Positions 7,277 through 19,994 of a stretch of DNA of 64,000 nucleotides are shown one piece after another. The stretch is taken from assembly GCA_965200925.1 (NCBI GenBank), contig OZ241738.1, forward strand, positions 682,001 through 746,000, written 5' to 3'. Below the pieces are notes generated by a model. It worked only from the letters and a program-made list of their open reading frames with translations, ran no database searches and had not been told where the DNA came from. The first letter of the stretch is position 1. Each line of letters starts with the position of its first letter. Origin of the DNA: WTGU01 sp965200925. Its GTDB lineage: Bacteria > Pseudomonadota > Alphaproteobacteria > UBA828. The translations under genes and the position numbers were made by a program.

Positions 7277-7834
7277 ATGGAACGACACGAGAAAGAGGAA
7301 ATCGTCGCGACCTTGCGCGGCATCTTCGAGAGCACCAATCTCGTGGTGGTCACGCGGTTCGACCGCCTCTCGGTGGTGGAGGCCACCGACCTGCGGCGCC
7401 GCATGCGGGGCGCCGGCGCGACCTTCCGGGTCACCAAGAACCGGCTGGCGAAGCGGGCGGTCGAGGGGACTCCGTTCGCCGTCCTCGCGGAGTTCTTCGC
7501 CGGCTCCAGCGCCATCGCCTATTCGGACGATCCCGTGGCGGCGGCGCGCGTCGCGGTGGATTACGCCCGGGACAACGACAAACTGGTCGTTCGGGGTGGT
7601 GCCCTCGCGGGTGACTTGCTGGATAGCGACCGCGTCCACGCGCTCGCCGAGCTCCCCTCGCTCGACGCGCTTCGCGCCCGGCTGATGGGCCTGTTGAACA
7701 GGCCGGCGACCGGGGTCGCTGGCGTCCTGCGGGCCCCGGCGGGCCAGCTCGCGCGAATCCTCGAGGCGCGGGCGGAGGAAGGAAACGCCGCCGAGAGCGG
7801 TGCACCGCCCGGCGACAGGAACGTCAACACATAA
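7277..7834 (+). CDS. rplJ: Ribosomal protein uL10
   Basis: A 185-residue L10. The N-terminal rRNA-binding domain has the pattern around VVVTRFDRLSVVEATDLRRRMR and FRVTKNRLAKRA; the C-terminal helix that anchors L7/L12 dimers covers about residues 135-170. The C-terminal tail is longer and more acidic/polar than in many homologues. L10 carries the L7/L12 stalk. A GGGAGAGCG sequence precedes the ATG. Confidence 0.96.
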   Translation: MERHEKEEIVATLRGIFESTNLVVVTRFDRLSVVEATDLRRRMRGAGATFRVTKNRLAKRAVEGTPFAVLAEFFAGSSAIAYSDDPVAAARVAVDYARDNDKLVVRGGALAGDLLDSDRVHALAELPSLDALRARLMGLLNRPATGVAGVLRAPAGQLARILEARAEEGNAAESGAPPGDRNVNT

Positions 7835-7862
7835 CGATAGCCCGACCAAGGAGATCGACGAC

Positions 7863-8240
7863 ATGGCTGACTTGGCCAGGATTGCAGACGAACTTTCGAC
7901 TTTGACGGTGATCGAGGCCGCCGAACTGAGCAAGATGCTCGAAGAGAAATGGGGCGTCTCGGCGGCCGCCCCGGTCGCCGTCGCGGCGGTGCCCGGTGCC
8001 ACGACGGCGGTCGAGGAGGCGGAGGAGCAAACCGAGTTCACCGTCGTCCTCGTGTCCTTCGGTGAGAAGAAGATCAACGTGATCAAGGAAGTCCGGGCCG
8101 TCACGAGCCTCGGTCTCAAGGAGGCCAAGGAGCTGGTCGAGGGCGCACCGAAGCCTATCAAGGAAGACGTGTCGAGGGAGGAGGCGGACAAGATCAAGGA
8201 GCAGCTTGAAGCGGCGGGTGCCACCGTCGAGGTCAAGTAG
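7863..8240 (+). CDS. rplL: Ribosomal protein bL12 (L7/L12)
   Basis: A 125-residue L7/L12. The N-terminal dimerisation helices (residues 1-35), an Ala/Val/Pro-rich hinge (about 38-55) and the C-terminal factor-binding domain with GEKKINVIKEVRAVTSLGLKEAKELV are all present. Four to six copies form the stalk that recruits translational GTPases. AAGGAG precedes the ATG by about 8 bases. Confidence 0.98.
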   Translation: MADLARIADELSTLTVIEAAELSKMLEEKWGVSAAAPVAVAAVPGATTAVEEAEEQTEFTVVLVSFGEKKINVIKEVRAVTSLGLKEAKELVEGAPKPIKEDVSREEADKIKEQLEAAGATVEVK

Positions 8241-8267
8241 CGACGATTGACCGCCTTGGGTCAGGGC

Positions 8268-8293
8268 GCACCGGCCCGCCATCAGGCCGGTGC
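8268..8293 (+). promoter_or_regulatory. rplL-rpoB intergenic hairpin
   Basis: A perfect 9-bp inverted repeat, GCACCGGCC (8268-8276) and GGCCGGTGC (8285-8293), with an 8-base loop, in the 148-base spacer between rplL and rpoB. No U-run follows. A second GC-only self-complementary stretch lies just downstream (about 8296-8321). In E. coli this spacer contains a partial attenuator and an RNase III site that set ribosomal-protein to RNA-polymerase ratios; a similar role here is inference. Confidence 0.5.
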
Positions 8294-8388
8294 CGCCCGC
8301 GCGGGGCGCGTGCCCGCGCGGTTTGACGACCAGCCGCCGGCCGGCCGCCTGGGCGCGCCCGGTCCCGGTCGAGATTTCGAGGGGTAAG

Positions 8389-11300
8389 ATGCCGCACTCT
8401 CTCATAAGCCACCGCAGGCTCCGCCGCAGCTTCGGCCGTATGCCCAAGGTCGCCTCGATGCCCAATCTGATCGAGGTGCAGAGGCTGTCCTACGAATCTT
8501 TCCTCCGGCAGGACGCGGATACGGAGAGTCGCTCCGAATCGGGTCTTCAGCGGGTCTTCAATTCGGTCTTTCCGATCAGGGATTTCTCCGAGCTGGCGTC
8601 CCTGGAATTCGTCCACTACGAGTTCGAGGCCCCGAAGTACGATGTCGAGGAATGCCAGCGGCGCGGCATCACCTACGCCGCGCCGCTCAAAGTCACGCTC
8701 AAGCTCGTGGTCTGGGACGTGGACGAGGACACCGGGCTTCGCTCGGTACGCAACATCAAGGAGCAGGACGTCTACATGGGCGACATGCCGTTGATGACCG
8801 GCCACGGAACCTTCGTCATCAACGGCACTGAACGGGTGGTCGTTTCCCAGATGCACCGCTCGCCCGGCGTGTTCTTCGATCACGACCGGGGGAAGACGCA
8901 CAGTTCCGGCAAATACCTCTACGCCGCCCGCATCATCCCCTATCGCGGTTCCTGGCTCGATTTCGAGTTCGACGCCAAGGATCTGGTGTACGTGCGGATC
9001 GACCGGCGCCGGAAACTGCCGGTGACGGTGCTGCTGCGCGCGCTCTCCATGGACACGGAGGAGATCCTCGGCCGCTTCTACGCCAAGGTGGTCCATCGCC
9101 GCACCGAGAAGGGGTGGAAGGCACCGGTCCAGGCCGAAAGCCTGCGTGGGGTCAAGTTGCTGGACGATCTGGTCAACGCCGAAACAGGCCGGGTCGTGGT
9201 CGAGGCCGGCCGCCGGGTGACCGCGCGCGCGCTGAAGAAGATCGAAGATACGGGCATGACCGAGAAGTTCGTCTCGCCCAATAAGCTGATCGGACAATAC
9301 GTCGCCGCCGACATGATCAATCCCGAGACCGGCGAAGTGCTGATCGAGGCCGGCGGCGAGATCGGCGAAGCGACGCTCGACTCCCTGGACGAAATCGGAA
9401 TCGACGAGATCGCCGTCCTCGGTATCGATCACATCAACGCCGGCCCCTACATCCGCAATACGATCGCCACGATCGACCGGACCTCGAGCCGGGAAGACGC
9501 GCTGCTCGAGATCTACAAGGTGATGCGGCCGGGCGAGCCCCCGACCGTGGAGACCGCCGAGAAGCTTTTCTACGAGCTGTTCCTCGGTAAGACCCGGCTC
9601 AAGGAGGAGTCGGTCGACGCCTACGCCGCACCCGAGGATTCAGGCACGGCGACGACCCGGCTCAAGCGCGTCGAGATCAACGACGTCTGGGTGCTGGATC
9701 GGGAAGAGGACTGGCTCAGGATCGTCGTTCCTGCCGTCGCCCGGCCCGACGGCATGGACGGGCCGGTGTGGGTGCGTGCCTCGACCTGTGCCCCCGTCGT
9801 CTCCGACCGCTATGACCTTTCGGCCGTAGGCCGCGTCAAGCTGGGCATGAGGCTCAATATCGAGGACGACGACGAACTCCGCGTTCTCTGCCGCAAGGAC
9901 ATCGTTGCCGTGGTTGCCGTCCTGGTCGCTTTGAAAGACGGGGCCGGCGACATCGACGACATCGACCATCTCGGCAACCGCCGGGTGCGCTCGGTCGGCG
10001 AACTGATGGAAAATCAGTACCGGATCGGCCTTCTGCGGATGGAGCGCGCCATCCGCGAGCGCATGAGCTCGGTGGAAATCGACACCGTGATGCCGCATGA
10101 CCTGATCAATGCGAAGCCCGCGGCCGCGGCGGTGCGCGAGTTCTTCGGGTCCTCCCAGCTCTCGCAATTCATGGACCAGACCAACCCGCTGTCGGAGATC
10201 ACGCACAAGCGCCGCCTTTCGGCGCTGGGCCCCGGAGGGCTCACGCGCGAGCGAGCGGGCTTCGAGGTGCGCGACGTGCACCCGTCGCACTACGGCCGCA
10301 TCTGCCCGGTCGAGACGCCGGAAGGCCCCAACATCGGGCTGATCAACAGCTTGGCGACCTACGCGCAGATCAACAAATACGGCTTCATCGAGAGCCCGTA
10401 CCGCAAGGTCGTGGACGGCCGCCAGACGGACGAGGTCGTCTATCTCTCGGCGAGCGAGGAGGCCCGGCACACCATCGCCCAGGCCAACACCAGGACGAGC
10501 GATGATGGCACCTTCAGCGAACCCCTGGTGAGTTGCCGGCGGAAGGGCGAGTTCGTCATGTCGGCACCGGACCAGATCGACTATATGGACGTCTCGCCTA
10601 AGCAGCTCGTCTCCGTGGCCGCCGCGCTGATCCCGTTCCTGGAGAATGACGACGCGAACCGGGCCCTGATGGGCTCCAACATGCAACGGCAGGCGGTGCC
10701 GCTCGTGCGCTCTGAGGCGCCGCTGGTAGGGACCGGCATGGAGGAGGTGGTCGCGTTGGATTCCGGCGCCACCATCGTCGCGCAGCGCGCGGGCACCGTC
10801 GAGCAGGTCGATTCGACCCGCATCGTCGTGCGCGCGGCGGACGGCGAGGACGAGGCCTCCGCCGGCGTCGACATATACACCCTGCGGAAGTTCCAGCGCT
10901 CCAACCAGAGCACGTGCATCAACCAGCAGCCGCTGGTGCGAATCGGCGAGCGGGTGGAGCGGGGCGGCATCCTTGCCGATGGACCCAGTACCGACCACGG
11001 CGAGGTTGCCCTGGGCCGCAACGTGCTCGTCGCCTTCATGCCCTGGAACGGCTGCAACTTCGAAGACTCGATCCTGATCTCGGAGCGTCTCGTCAGGGAC
11101 GACGTCTTCACCTCCATTCACGTCGAGGAATTCGAGGTGATGGCGCGTGACACCAAGCTCGGCCAGGAAGAGATCACGCGCGACATCCCCAATGCCGGCG
11201 AGGAGGGGCTCCGGAATCTCGACGAGGCCGGGATCGTCTACATCGGGGCGGAAGTCCAGCCCGGCGACATCCTGGTCGGCAAAATCACGCCGAAGGGCGA

Positions 11301-12699
11301 ATCGCCCATGACGCCCGAAGAGAAGCTTCTGCGCGTGATCTTCGGGGAAAAGGCGTCCGACGTGCGAGACACCTCGTTGCGCGTGCCGCCTGGCGGCATG
11401 GGAACCGTGGTCGAGGTGCGGGTCTTCAACCGGCGCGGGATCGACAAGGACGAGCGGGCGCTCGCGATCGAGCGCGAGGAGATCGAACGCTTGGCTAAGG
11501 ACCGCGACGACGAGCGGGCGATCATCGAGCGCAACATCTATGACCGTGCCAGGGCGCTGCTCATGAACCGGGTCGCGGCGCGCGGCCCCAAGGATGTCAC
11601 CGCCAACGCCAAGATTACCGAGCAGTTGCTCGCGTCTCTCTCGAAGGGGCAATGGTGGCAGATCGTGCCGCGCAGCGAGCCGATTCTGGCCCGGTTCGAG
11701 GCACTCAAGCACGAGTATGATGAAAACGTCGAGCGCATCCAGAACCACTTCGAGAGCAAGGTCGAGAAGCTGCAAGGTGGCGACGAATTGCCGCCGGGCG
11801 TGCTCAAGATGGTCAAGGTGTTCGTCGCCGTGAAGCGCAAGATGCAGCCCGGCGACAAGATGGCCGGTCGGCACGGCAACAAGGGCGTGGTCTCGAAAAT
11901 CGTGCCCGTCGAGGACATGCCCCATCTGGAAGACGGAACCAGCGTCGACATCGTCCTGAACCCCCTGGGCGTGCCGTCGCGCATGAACGTCGGGCAGATC
12001 CTTGAGACCCATCTGGGGTGGGCGTCCCACGGGCTCGGCCGCAAGATCGGCGAGATCCTCGAGATGAAGGAAAAGGGCGCCGCGAACGGGGCGCTGCGCG
12101 GCTTCCTCTCGAACGTCTACGAGGGCGACCGCGAGATCGACGTTCCTATAGCCGGGATGTCGGATCGCGATCTGGTCACGCTCGCCGAGAGCAGCGCGAA
12201 CGGCGTTCCGATGGCGAGCCCGGTGTTCGATGGTGCCCGCGAGGCGGACATCGTGAAGATGCTCGAGCTCGCGGGTCTCGATTCGACGGGCCAAGAGACG
12301 CTGATCGACGGGCAGACGGGCGAGCTCTTCGACCGCAAGGTCACGGTCGGCTACATCTATATGCTGAAGCTGCACCATCTGGTTGACGACAAGATCCATG
12401 CCCGCTCGACCGGGCCGTACAGCTTGGTCACGCAACAGCCGCTCGGCGGCAAGGCGCAATTCGGCGGCCAGCGGTTCGGTGAGATGGAGGTATGGGCGCT
12501 CCAGGCCTATGGCGCGTCCTACACCCTTCAGGAGATGCTGACGGTCAAGTCGGACGACGTCTCGGGTCGCGCCAAGGTCTATGAATCGATTGTGCGTGGC
12601 GACGAGAATTTCGAGGCGGGGGTCCCCGAATCCTTCAACGTTCTCGTGAAGGAAATGCAGGCCCTCGGTCTCGATATCGATCTCAGGACAACGAGTTGA
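8389..12699 (+). CDS. rpoB: RNA polymerase subunit beta
   Basis: A 1436-residue beta subunit of the core RNA polymerase. The start ATG follows GAGGGG and begins SLISHRRLRRSFGRM. The rifampicin region reads SSQLSQFMDQTNPLSEITHKRRLSALGPGG, the sensitive consensus, and the C-terminal clamp-contact region contains GGKAQFGGQRFGEMEVWALQAYGA. The protein is longer than the roughly 1370-1390 residues usual in Alphaproteobacteria. The excess maps to residues 399-472, between the conserved YELF and DRYDLSAVGRVK blocks, where homologues have only a few residues. rpoC follows after 22 bases. Confidence 0.98.
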   Translation: MPHSLISHRRLRRSFGRMPKVASMPNLIEVQRLSYESFLRQDADTESRSESGLQRVFNSVFPIRDFSELASLEFVHYEFEAPKYDVEECQRRGITYAAPLKVTLKLVVWDVDEDTGLRSVRNIKEQDVYMGDMPLMTGHGTFVINGTERVVVSQMHRSPGVFFDHDRGKTHSSGKYLYAARIIPYRGSWLDFEFDAKDLVYVRIDRRRKLPVTVLLRALSMDTEEILGRFYAKVVHRRTEKGWKAPVQAESLRGVKLLDDLVNAETGRVVVEAGRRVTARALKKIEDTGMTEKFVSPNKLIGQYVAADMINPETGEVLIEAGGEIGEATLDSLDEIGIDEIAVLGIDHINAGPYIRNTIATIDRTSSREDALLEIYKVMRPGEPPTVETAEKLFYELFLGKTRLKEESVDAYAAPEDSGTATTRLKRVEINDVWVLDREEDWLRIVVPAVARPDGMDGPVWVRASTCAPVVSDRYDLSAVGRVKLGMRLNIEDDDELRVLCRKDIVAVVAVLVALKDGAGDIDDIDHLGNRRVRSVGELMENQYRIGLLRMERAIRERMSSVEIDTVMPHDLINAKPAAAAVREFFGSSQLSQFMDQTNPLSEITHKRRLSALGPGGLTRERAGFEVRDVHPSHYGRICPVETPEGPNIGLINSLATYAQINKYGFIESPYRKVVDGRQTDEVVYLSASEEARHTIAQANTRTSDDGTFSEPLVSCRRKGEFVMSAPDQIDYMDVSPKQLVSVAAALIPFLENDDANRALMGSNMQRQAVPLVRSEAPLVGTGMEEVVALDSGATIVAQRAGTVEQVDSTRIVVRAADGEDEASAGVDIYTLRKFQRSNQSTCINQQPLVRIGERVERGGILADGPSTDHGEVALGRNVLVAFMPWNGCNFEDSILISERLVRDDVFTSIHVEEFEVMARDTKLGQEEITRDIPNAGEEGLRNLDEAGIVYIGAEVQPGDILVGKITPKGESPMTPEEKLLRVIFGEKASDVRDTSLRVPPGGMGTVVEVRVFNRRGIDKDERALAIEREEIERLAKDRDDERAIIERNIYDRARALLMNRVAARGPKDVTANAKITEQLLASLSKGQWWQIVPRSEPILARFEALKHEYDENVERIQNHFESKVEKLQGGDELPPGVLKMVKVFVAVKRKMQPGDKMAGRHGNKGVVSKIVPVEDMPHLEDGTSVDIVLNPLGVPSRMNVGQILETHLGWASHGLGRKIGEILEMKEKGAANGALRGFLSNVYEGDREIDVPIAGMSDRDLVTLAESSANGVPMASPVFDGAREADIVKMLELAGLDSTGQETLIDGQTGELFDRKVTVGYIYMLKLHHLVDDKIHARSTGPYSLVTQQPLGGKAQFGGQRFGEMEVWALQAYGASYTLQEMLTVKSDDVSGRAKVYESIVRGDENFEAGVPESFNVLVKEMQALGLDIDLRTTS
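9583..9804 (+). other. In-frame RpoB insertion (about 70 extra residues, SH3-like look)
   Basis: Codons 399-472 of rpoB separate ETAEKLFYELF from DRYDLSAVGRVK, which in ordinary beta subunits are joined by three or four residues. The segment begins with a charged, low-complexity linker. It then has a core around NDVWVLDREEDWLRIVV, ending GPVWVRAST, which resembles the strand pattern of bacterial SH3-type domains (a W-L-R-I-V strand, then G-W-V-R-A-S). Base composition matches the rest of rpoB, so it is not a recent foreign insert. Lineage-specific insertions are known in beta and beta', but I do not recognise this one. Confidence 0.6.
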
Positions 12700-12721
12700 A
12701 CCGCGTTCGGAGGATGCCTCG

Positions 12722-16897
<4,176 letters not shown>

Positions 16898-17219
16898 CCG
16901 CCCGGAATGTCGGAAATGTCGGCTTTTGCCCGCCCGCGGGCGGGACACCCGAGCACGCGGGGCGGCTCGGCGCAGGTGCGCGTCGGCAATCGGGGCGCCG
17001 GTGCCCTCTGCGAGACGCTGAACGCACGGGCGCCGCGGACGAGGAGGTGAAGGGCCGCGCGGTGCCGTCGCCTTCCCCCTGCATCTGCATCGCCCTCGAC
17101 CGGTTCGCGCCGGCCCGATCCCGAAATTTGCCGCGACCTTCGTCCCCCCACACCCCACCCCGAGCGGTGGGGCGATTCCAGGTTGTCGGATGAGGGGAGG
17201 CGGGGCAGCATCGGGGGCA
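16898..17219. other. Intergenic region after rpoC
   Basis: There is no convincing gene in these 322 bases. They contain a 16-base perfect palindrome CCCGCCCGCGGGCGGG (16929-16944) 32 bases after the rpoC stop, a candidate rho-independent-like stem but without a following T-run. A 7-bp hairpin CCCCACC/GGTGGGG (17153-17172) lies before serA. Direct repeats GGAATGTC/GGAAATGTC occur right after rpoC. No clear sigma-70 promoter for serA was found. Confidence 0.5.
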
Positions 17220-18797
17220 ATGCCGAAGGTTTTGATCGCCGACCGGATGAGCGACGCGGCGGCGCGGGCGCTGGTGGAGCGCGGGATCGAGGTAGACGTC
17301 CGGCCGGGACTCACGCCCGACGCGCTGGCCGAGGTCGTGGGACGCTACGACGGCCTCGCCGTCCGTTCCGGGACCAGGGTGACGGCCGAACTTCTGGCGC
17401 GGGCCGGCCGCCTCCGGGTGGTGGGACGGGCGGGAACGGGCGTCGACAACATCGACACCGACGCCGCGACCGAGCGCGGGGTCGTGGTCATGAACACACC
17501 GCACGGCAACTCGGTGGCCGCCGCCGAGCACGCCATTGCCCTGATCTGCGCCATGGCGCGGCGCATCCCGCAGGCGGACCGCTCGCTGCGCGCCGGCGCC
17601 TGGGAGCGGGGCCGGTTCATGGGGATCGAACTTCGCGGCAAGACCCTGGGCGTGATCGGCTGCGGCAATATCGGCGCCATCGTGGCGAGCCTTGCCCTCG
17701 GGCTACAGATGCGCGTCCTCGCCTTCGATCCCTATCTCGCCCCGGAACGCGCGGGCGCGCTCGGGGTTTCGCTCGTGCCGCTGGACGATCTTTTGTGCGA
17801 ATCCGACGTCATCTCTCTGCATGTCCCCCTCACGGACGGCACGCGCGGCCTCATCGACGCCGCCGCGCTGGCCCGGACCAAGGTGGGCGTGCGCATCGTC
17901 AACTGCGCGCGGGGCGGGCTGGTGGTCGAGGCGGATCTGGAAGCCGCCATCCGCAGCGGCCACGTGGCGGGGGCGGCGCTCGACGTATTCGAGGAGGAGC
18001 CGGCGCGGGACAACCCGCTGCTCGCCCTGGACGAGGTGGTGGTGACGCCGCATCTCGGCGCATCCACGGTCGAGGCGCAGGAGAGCGTGGCCCGGCAGAT
18101 CGCCCGGCAGATCGGGGGTTTCCTCCTGGACGGCGTGGTGACGAACGCCATCAACGCGCCGTCGGTGGCGCCCGAGGAAATGGCGCGGCTCGGCCCCTAT
18201 CTGGCCTTGGCCGGGCAGCTCGGGGCGTTCGCCGGCCAGATCGCCGAAAGCCGCATCCACGGCGTGACGGTCGAATACGAGGGTCAAGCCCATGCACTCG
18301 ATTCGCGGCCGCTCACGGCGGCTGCTCTGAGCGGTCTGCTCGCCCCGCAGCTGGACAGCGTCAACATGGTCAACGCCGCCGTCGTCGCGCAAGAGCGCGG
18401 CATCGAGGTGCGCGAGGTCCGCAAGGCGACGACCGAGGACTATCAGACCTTGCTGCGCGTCCGGGTGCTTTCGGAGAAGAGCGAGCGCGCCGTGGCGGGG
18501 ACCTTGATCGGGGAAGGGGGCCCGCGCATCGTCGAGATCGAGGGGATCGAGGTCGAGGCTGCGCTCGCGCCCGAGATGCTCTATCTCACCAACGAGGACA
18601 AGCCGGGCACCATCGCCGGCGTGGCTTCGATTCTGGGCGAGGCGGGCATCAACATCGCGACCTTCAATCTCGGACGGCGGGAGCCGGGGGGCGACGCCCT
18701 GGGTCTCATCGGCGTCGATTCGCCCGTCCCCGACGCGGTGCTCGCGCGGCTGCGGGCGGCCGCCTCGATCATCGCGGTGAGGCGCCTCCGCTTCTAA
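17220..18797 (+). CDS. serA: D-3-phosphoglycerate dehydrogenase
   Basis: A 525-residue SerA of the long type with a C-terminal ACT domain. It oxidises 3-phosphoglycerate with NAD+ as the first step of serine synthesis. GVIGCGNIGAIVA is the Rossmann loop. VNCARGGLV carries the catalytic Arg region, ALDVFEEEP and TPHLGAST the Glu and His. The allosteric substrate-binding domain covers about residues 320-450, and the ACT domain (YLTNEDKPGTIAGVASILGEAGINIA) is at the end. I chose the ATG before PKVLIADRMS because homologues start there. serA-hisZ-purA is a conserved alphaproteobacterial order; serC, often upstream, is missing. Confidence 0.96.
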   Translation: MPKVLIADRMSDAAARALVERGIEVDVRPGLTPDALAEVVGRYDGLAVRSGTRVTAELLARAGRLRVVGRAGTGVDNIDTDAATERGVVVMNTPHGNSVAAAEHAIALICAMARRIPQADRSLRAGAWERGRFMGIELRGKTLGVIGCGNIGAIVASLALGLQMRVLAFDPYLAPERAGALGVSLVPLDDLLCESDVISLHVPLTDGTRGLIDAAALARTKVGVRIVNCARGGLVVEADLEAAIRSGHVAGAALDVFEEEPARDNPLLALDEVVVTPHLGASTVEAQESVARQIARQIGGFLLDGVVTNAINAPSVAPEEMARLGPYLALAGQLGAFAGQIAESRIHGVTVEYEGQAHALDSRPLTAAALSGLLAPQLDSVNMVNAAVVAQERGIEVREVRKATTEDYQTLLRVRVLSEKSERAVAGTLIGEGGPRIVEIEGIEVEAALAPEMLYLTNEDKPGTIAGVASILGEAGINIATFNLGRREPGGDALGLIGVDSPVPDAVLARLRAAASIIAVRRLRF

Positions 18798-18830
18798 CGC
18801 CCGCCCGTCGCCCCTTAGAATGCGGCTCGC

Positions 18831-19994
18831 ATGGATGAGAGCGGAAAACGCGCGCTATTGCCGGCGGGGCTGCGCGACCTGCTGCCGCCGGATGCCGGCG
18901 CAGAGGCGGCGCTGGCCGAGGGGCTGCTGGCCGCCTTCGCGGCGCACGGCTACGAGCGCGTCAAGCCGCCGCTCGTGGAGTTCGAAGAGAGCCTGCTGAG
19001 CGGCGCCGGCGCCGGCCTCGCGGACCAGACCTTCCGCCTGATGGACCCGGCGTCGCACCGCATGATGGCCGTGCGCAGCGACCTGACGCCGCAGGTCGCG
19101 CGCATCGCCGCCTCCCGGCTTTCCCGCAGCCCCCGGCCGCTCCGGCTCAGCTACGCCGGCGAGATCCTGCGCATCCGCGGCGGCGAGCTCCGGCCCGAGC
19201 GCGCGTTCGTGCAGGTCGGCATCGAATTGATCGGCAGCACGGCCGCCGCGGGCGACGCTGAGGTCATCCTTCTCGCCGCCGCGGCCGTGCGCGGGCTCGG
19301 GATCGCGGGTGGGCTCTCCGTGGACCTCAATGCGCCGACCCTGGTCGCCTCCCTGCTGGCCGACGCCGGCCTCGATGCGGCCCGCGCCGGCCGCCTCCGG
19401 CAGGCGCTGGACCGCAAGGACGCGGCGGCAGTGGCGGAGTCGGGCGGCGCGGTCTCCCGCCTTCTGGTTCCGCTGCTCCAGGCCACGGGCCCGGCCGGGC
19501 AAGCCCGTGACGCGCTGGCGGCGCTCGCCCTGCCCGAGCCGGCGGCGGCGGCGCTCGATTCGCTGCTCGCGGTCGCAGCCTTGCTGCATGAGGCGGCGCC
19601 CGACCTGCCGGTGACCGTCGATCCGGTCGAATGGCGCGGCTTCGAGTACCACACGGGCACGGGCTTCAGCCTGTTCGCCGGCGGCGCCCGCGCCGAGATC
19701 GGCCGCGGCGGCCGCTACGCGGCGGGCGACACCACCGCCGCCGAGGAGGCCACGGGCTGCACGCTCTACGCCGACACTCTGTTGCGCGCCTTGCCGCCGC
19801 CGCCGGCACCGCGCCGCGTCTATCTTCCGCACGGGACGAAGCGCCAGGTGGGCGCCCGGCTCCGCACCGAGGGCTGGGTCACGGTCGCCGGCCTCGCGCC
19901 GGAGGAGGACGCGGCGGCGGAGGCCGTCCGCCTGGGGTGCGGCCATGTCTGGCAGGGCGGAGTCGCCGTCAGCGACGGGGACGGCGATGGGTAA
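18831..19994 (+). CDS. hisZ: ATP phosphoribosyltransferase regulatory subunit HisZ
   Basis: A 387-residue HisRS-like paralogue. Class II synthetase motif 1 (KPPLVEFEESLL region) and motif 2 (MAVRSDLTPQVARIAASRL) are present, but there is no C-terminal anticodon-binding domain. HisZ activates the short form of HisG in the first step of histidine synthesis, which implies a short HisG elsewhere in the genome. The 3' end overlaps purA by 8 bases. Confidence 0.92.
   Translation: MDESGKRALLPAGLRDLLPPDAGAEAALAEGLLAAFAAHGYERVKPPLVEFEESLLSGAGAGLADQTFRLMDPASHRMMAVRSDLTPQVARIAASRLSRSPRPLRLSYAGEILRIRGGELRPERAFVQVGIELIGSTAAAGDAEVILLAAAAVRGLGIAGGLSVDLNAPTLVASLLADAGLDAARAGRLRQALDRKDAAAVAESGGAVSRLLVPLLQATGPAGQARDALAALALPEPAAAALDSLLAVAALLHEAAPDLPVTVDPVEWRGFEYHTGTGFSLFAGGARAEIGRGGRYAAGDTTAAEEATGCTLYADTLLRALPPPPAPRRVYLPHGTKRQVGARLRTEGWVTVAGLAPEEDAAAEAVRLGCGHVWQGGVAVSDGDGDG

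Noticed and set aside
16929..16944. Palindrome CCCGCCCGCGGGCGGG as an intrinsic terminator of rpoC
   Set aside because: The stem is perfect but no T-run follows, and similar GC palindromes occur by chance at this composition. It is kept only as a comment on the gap.
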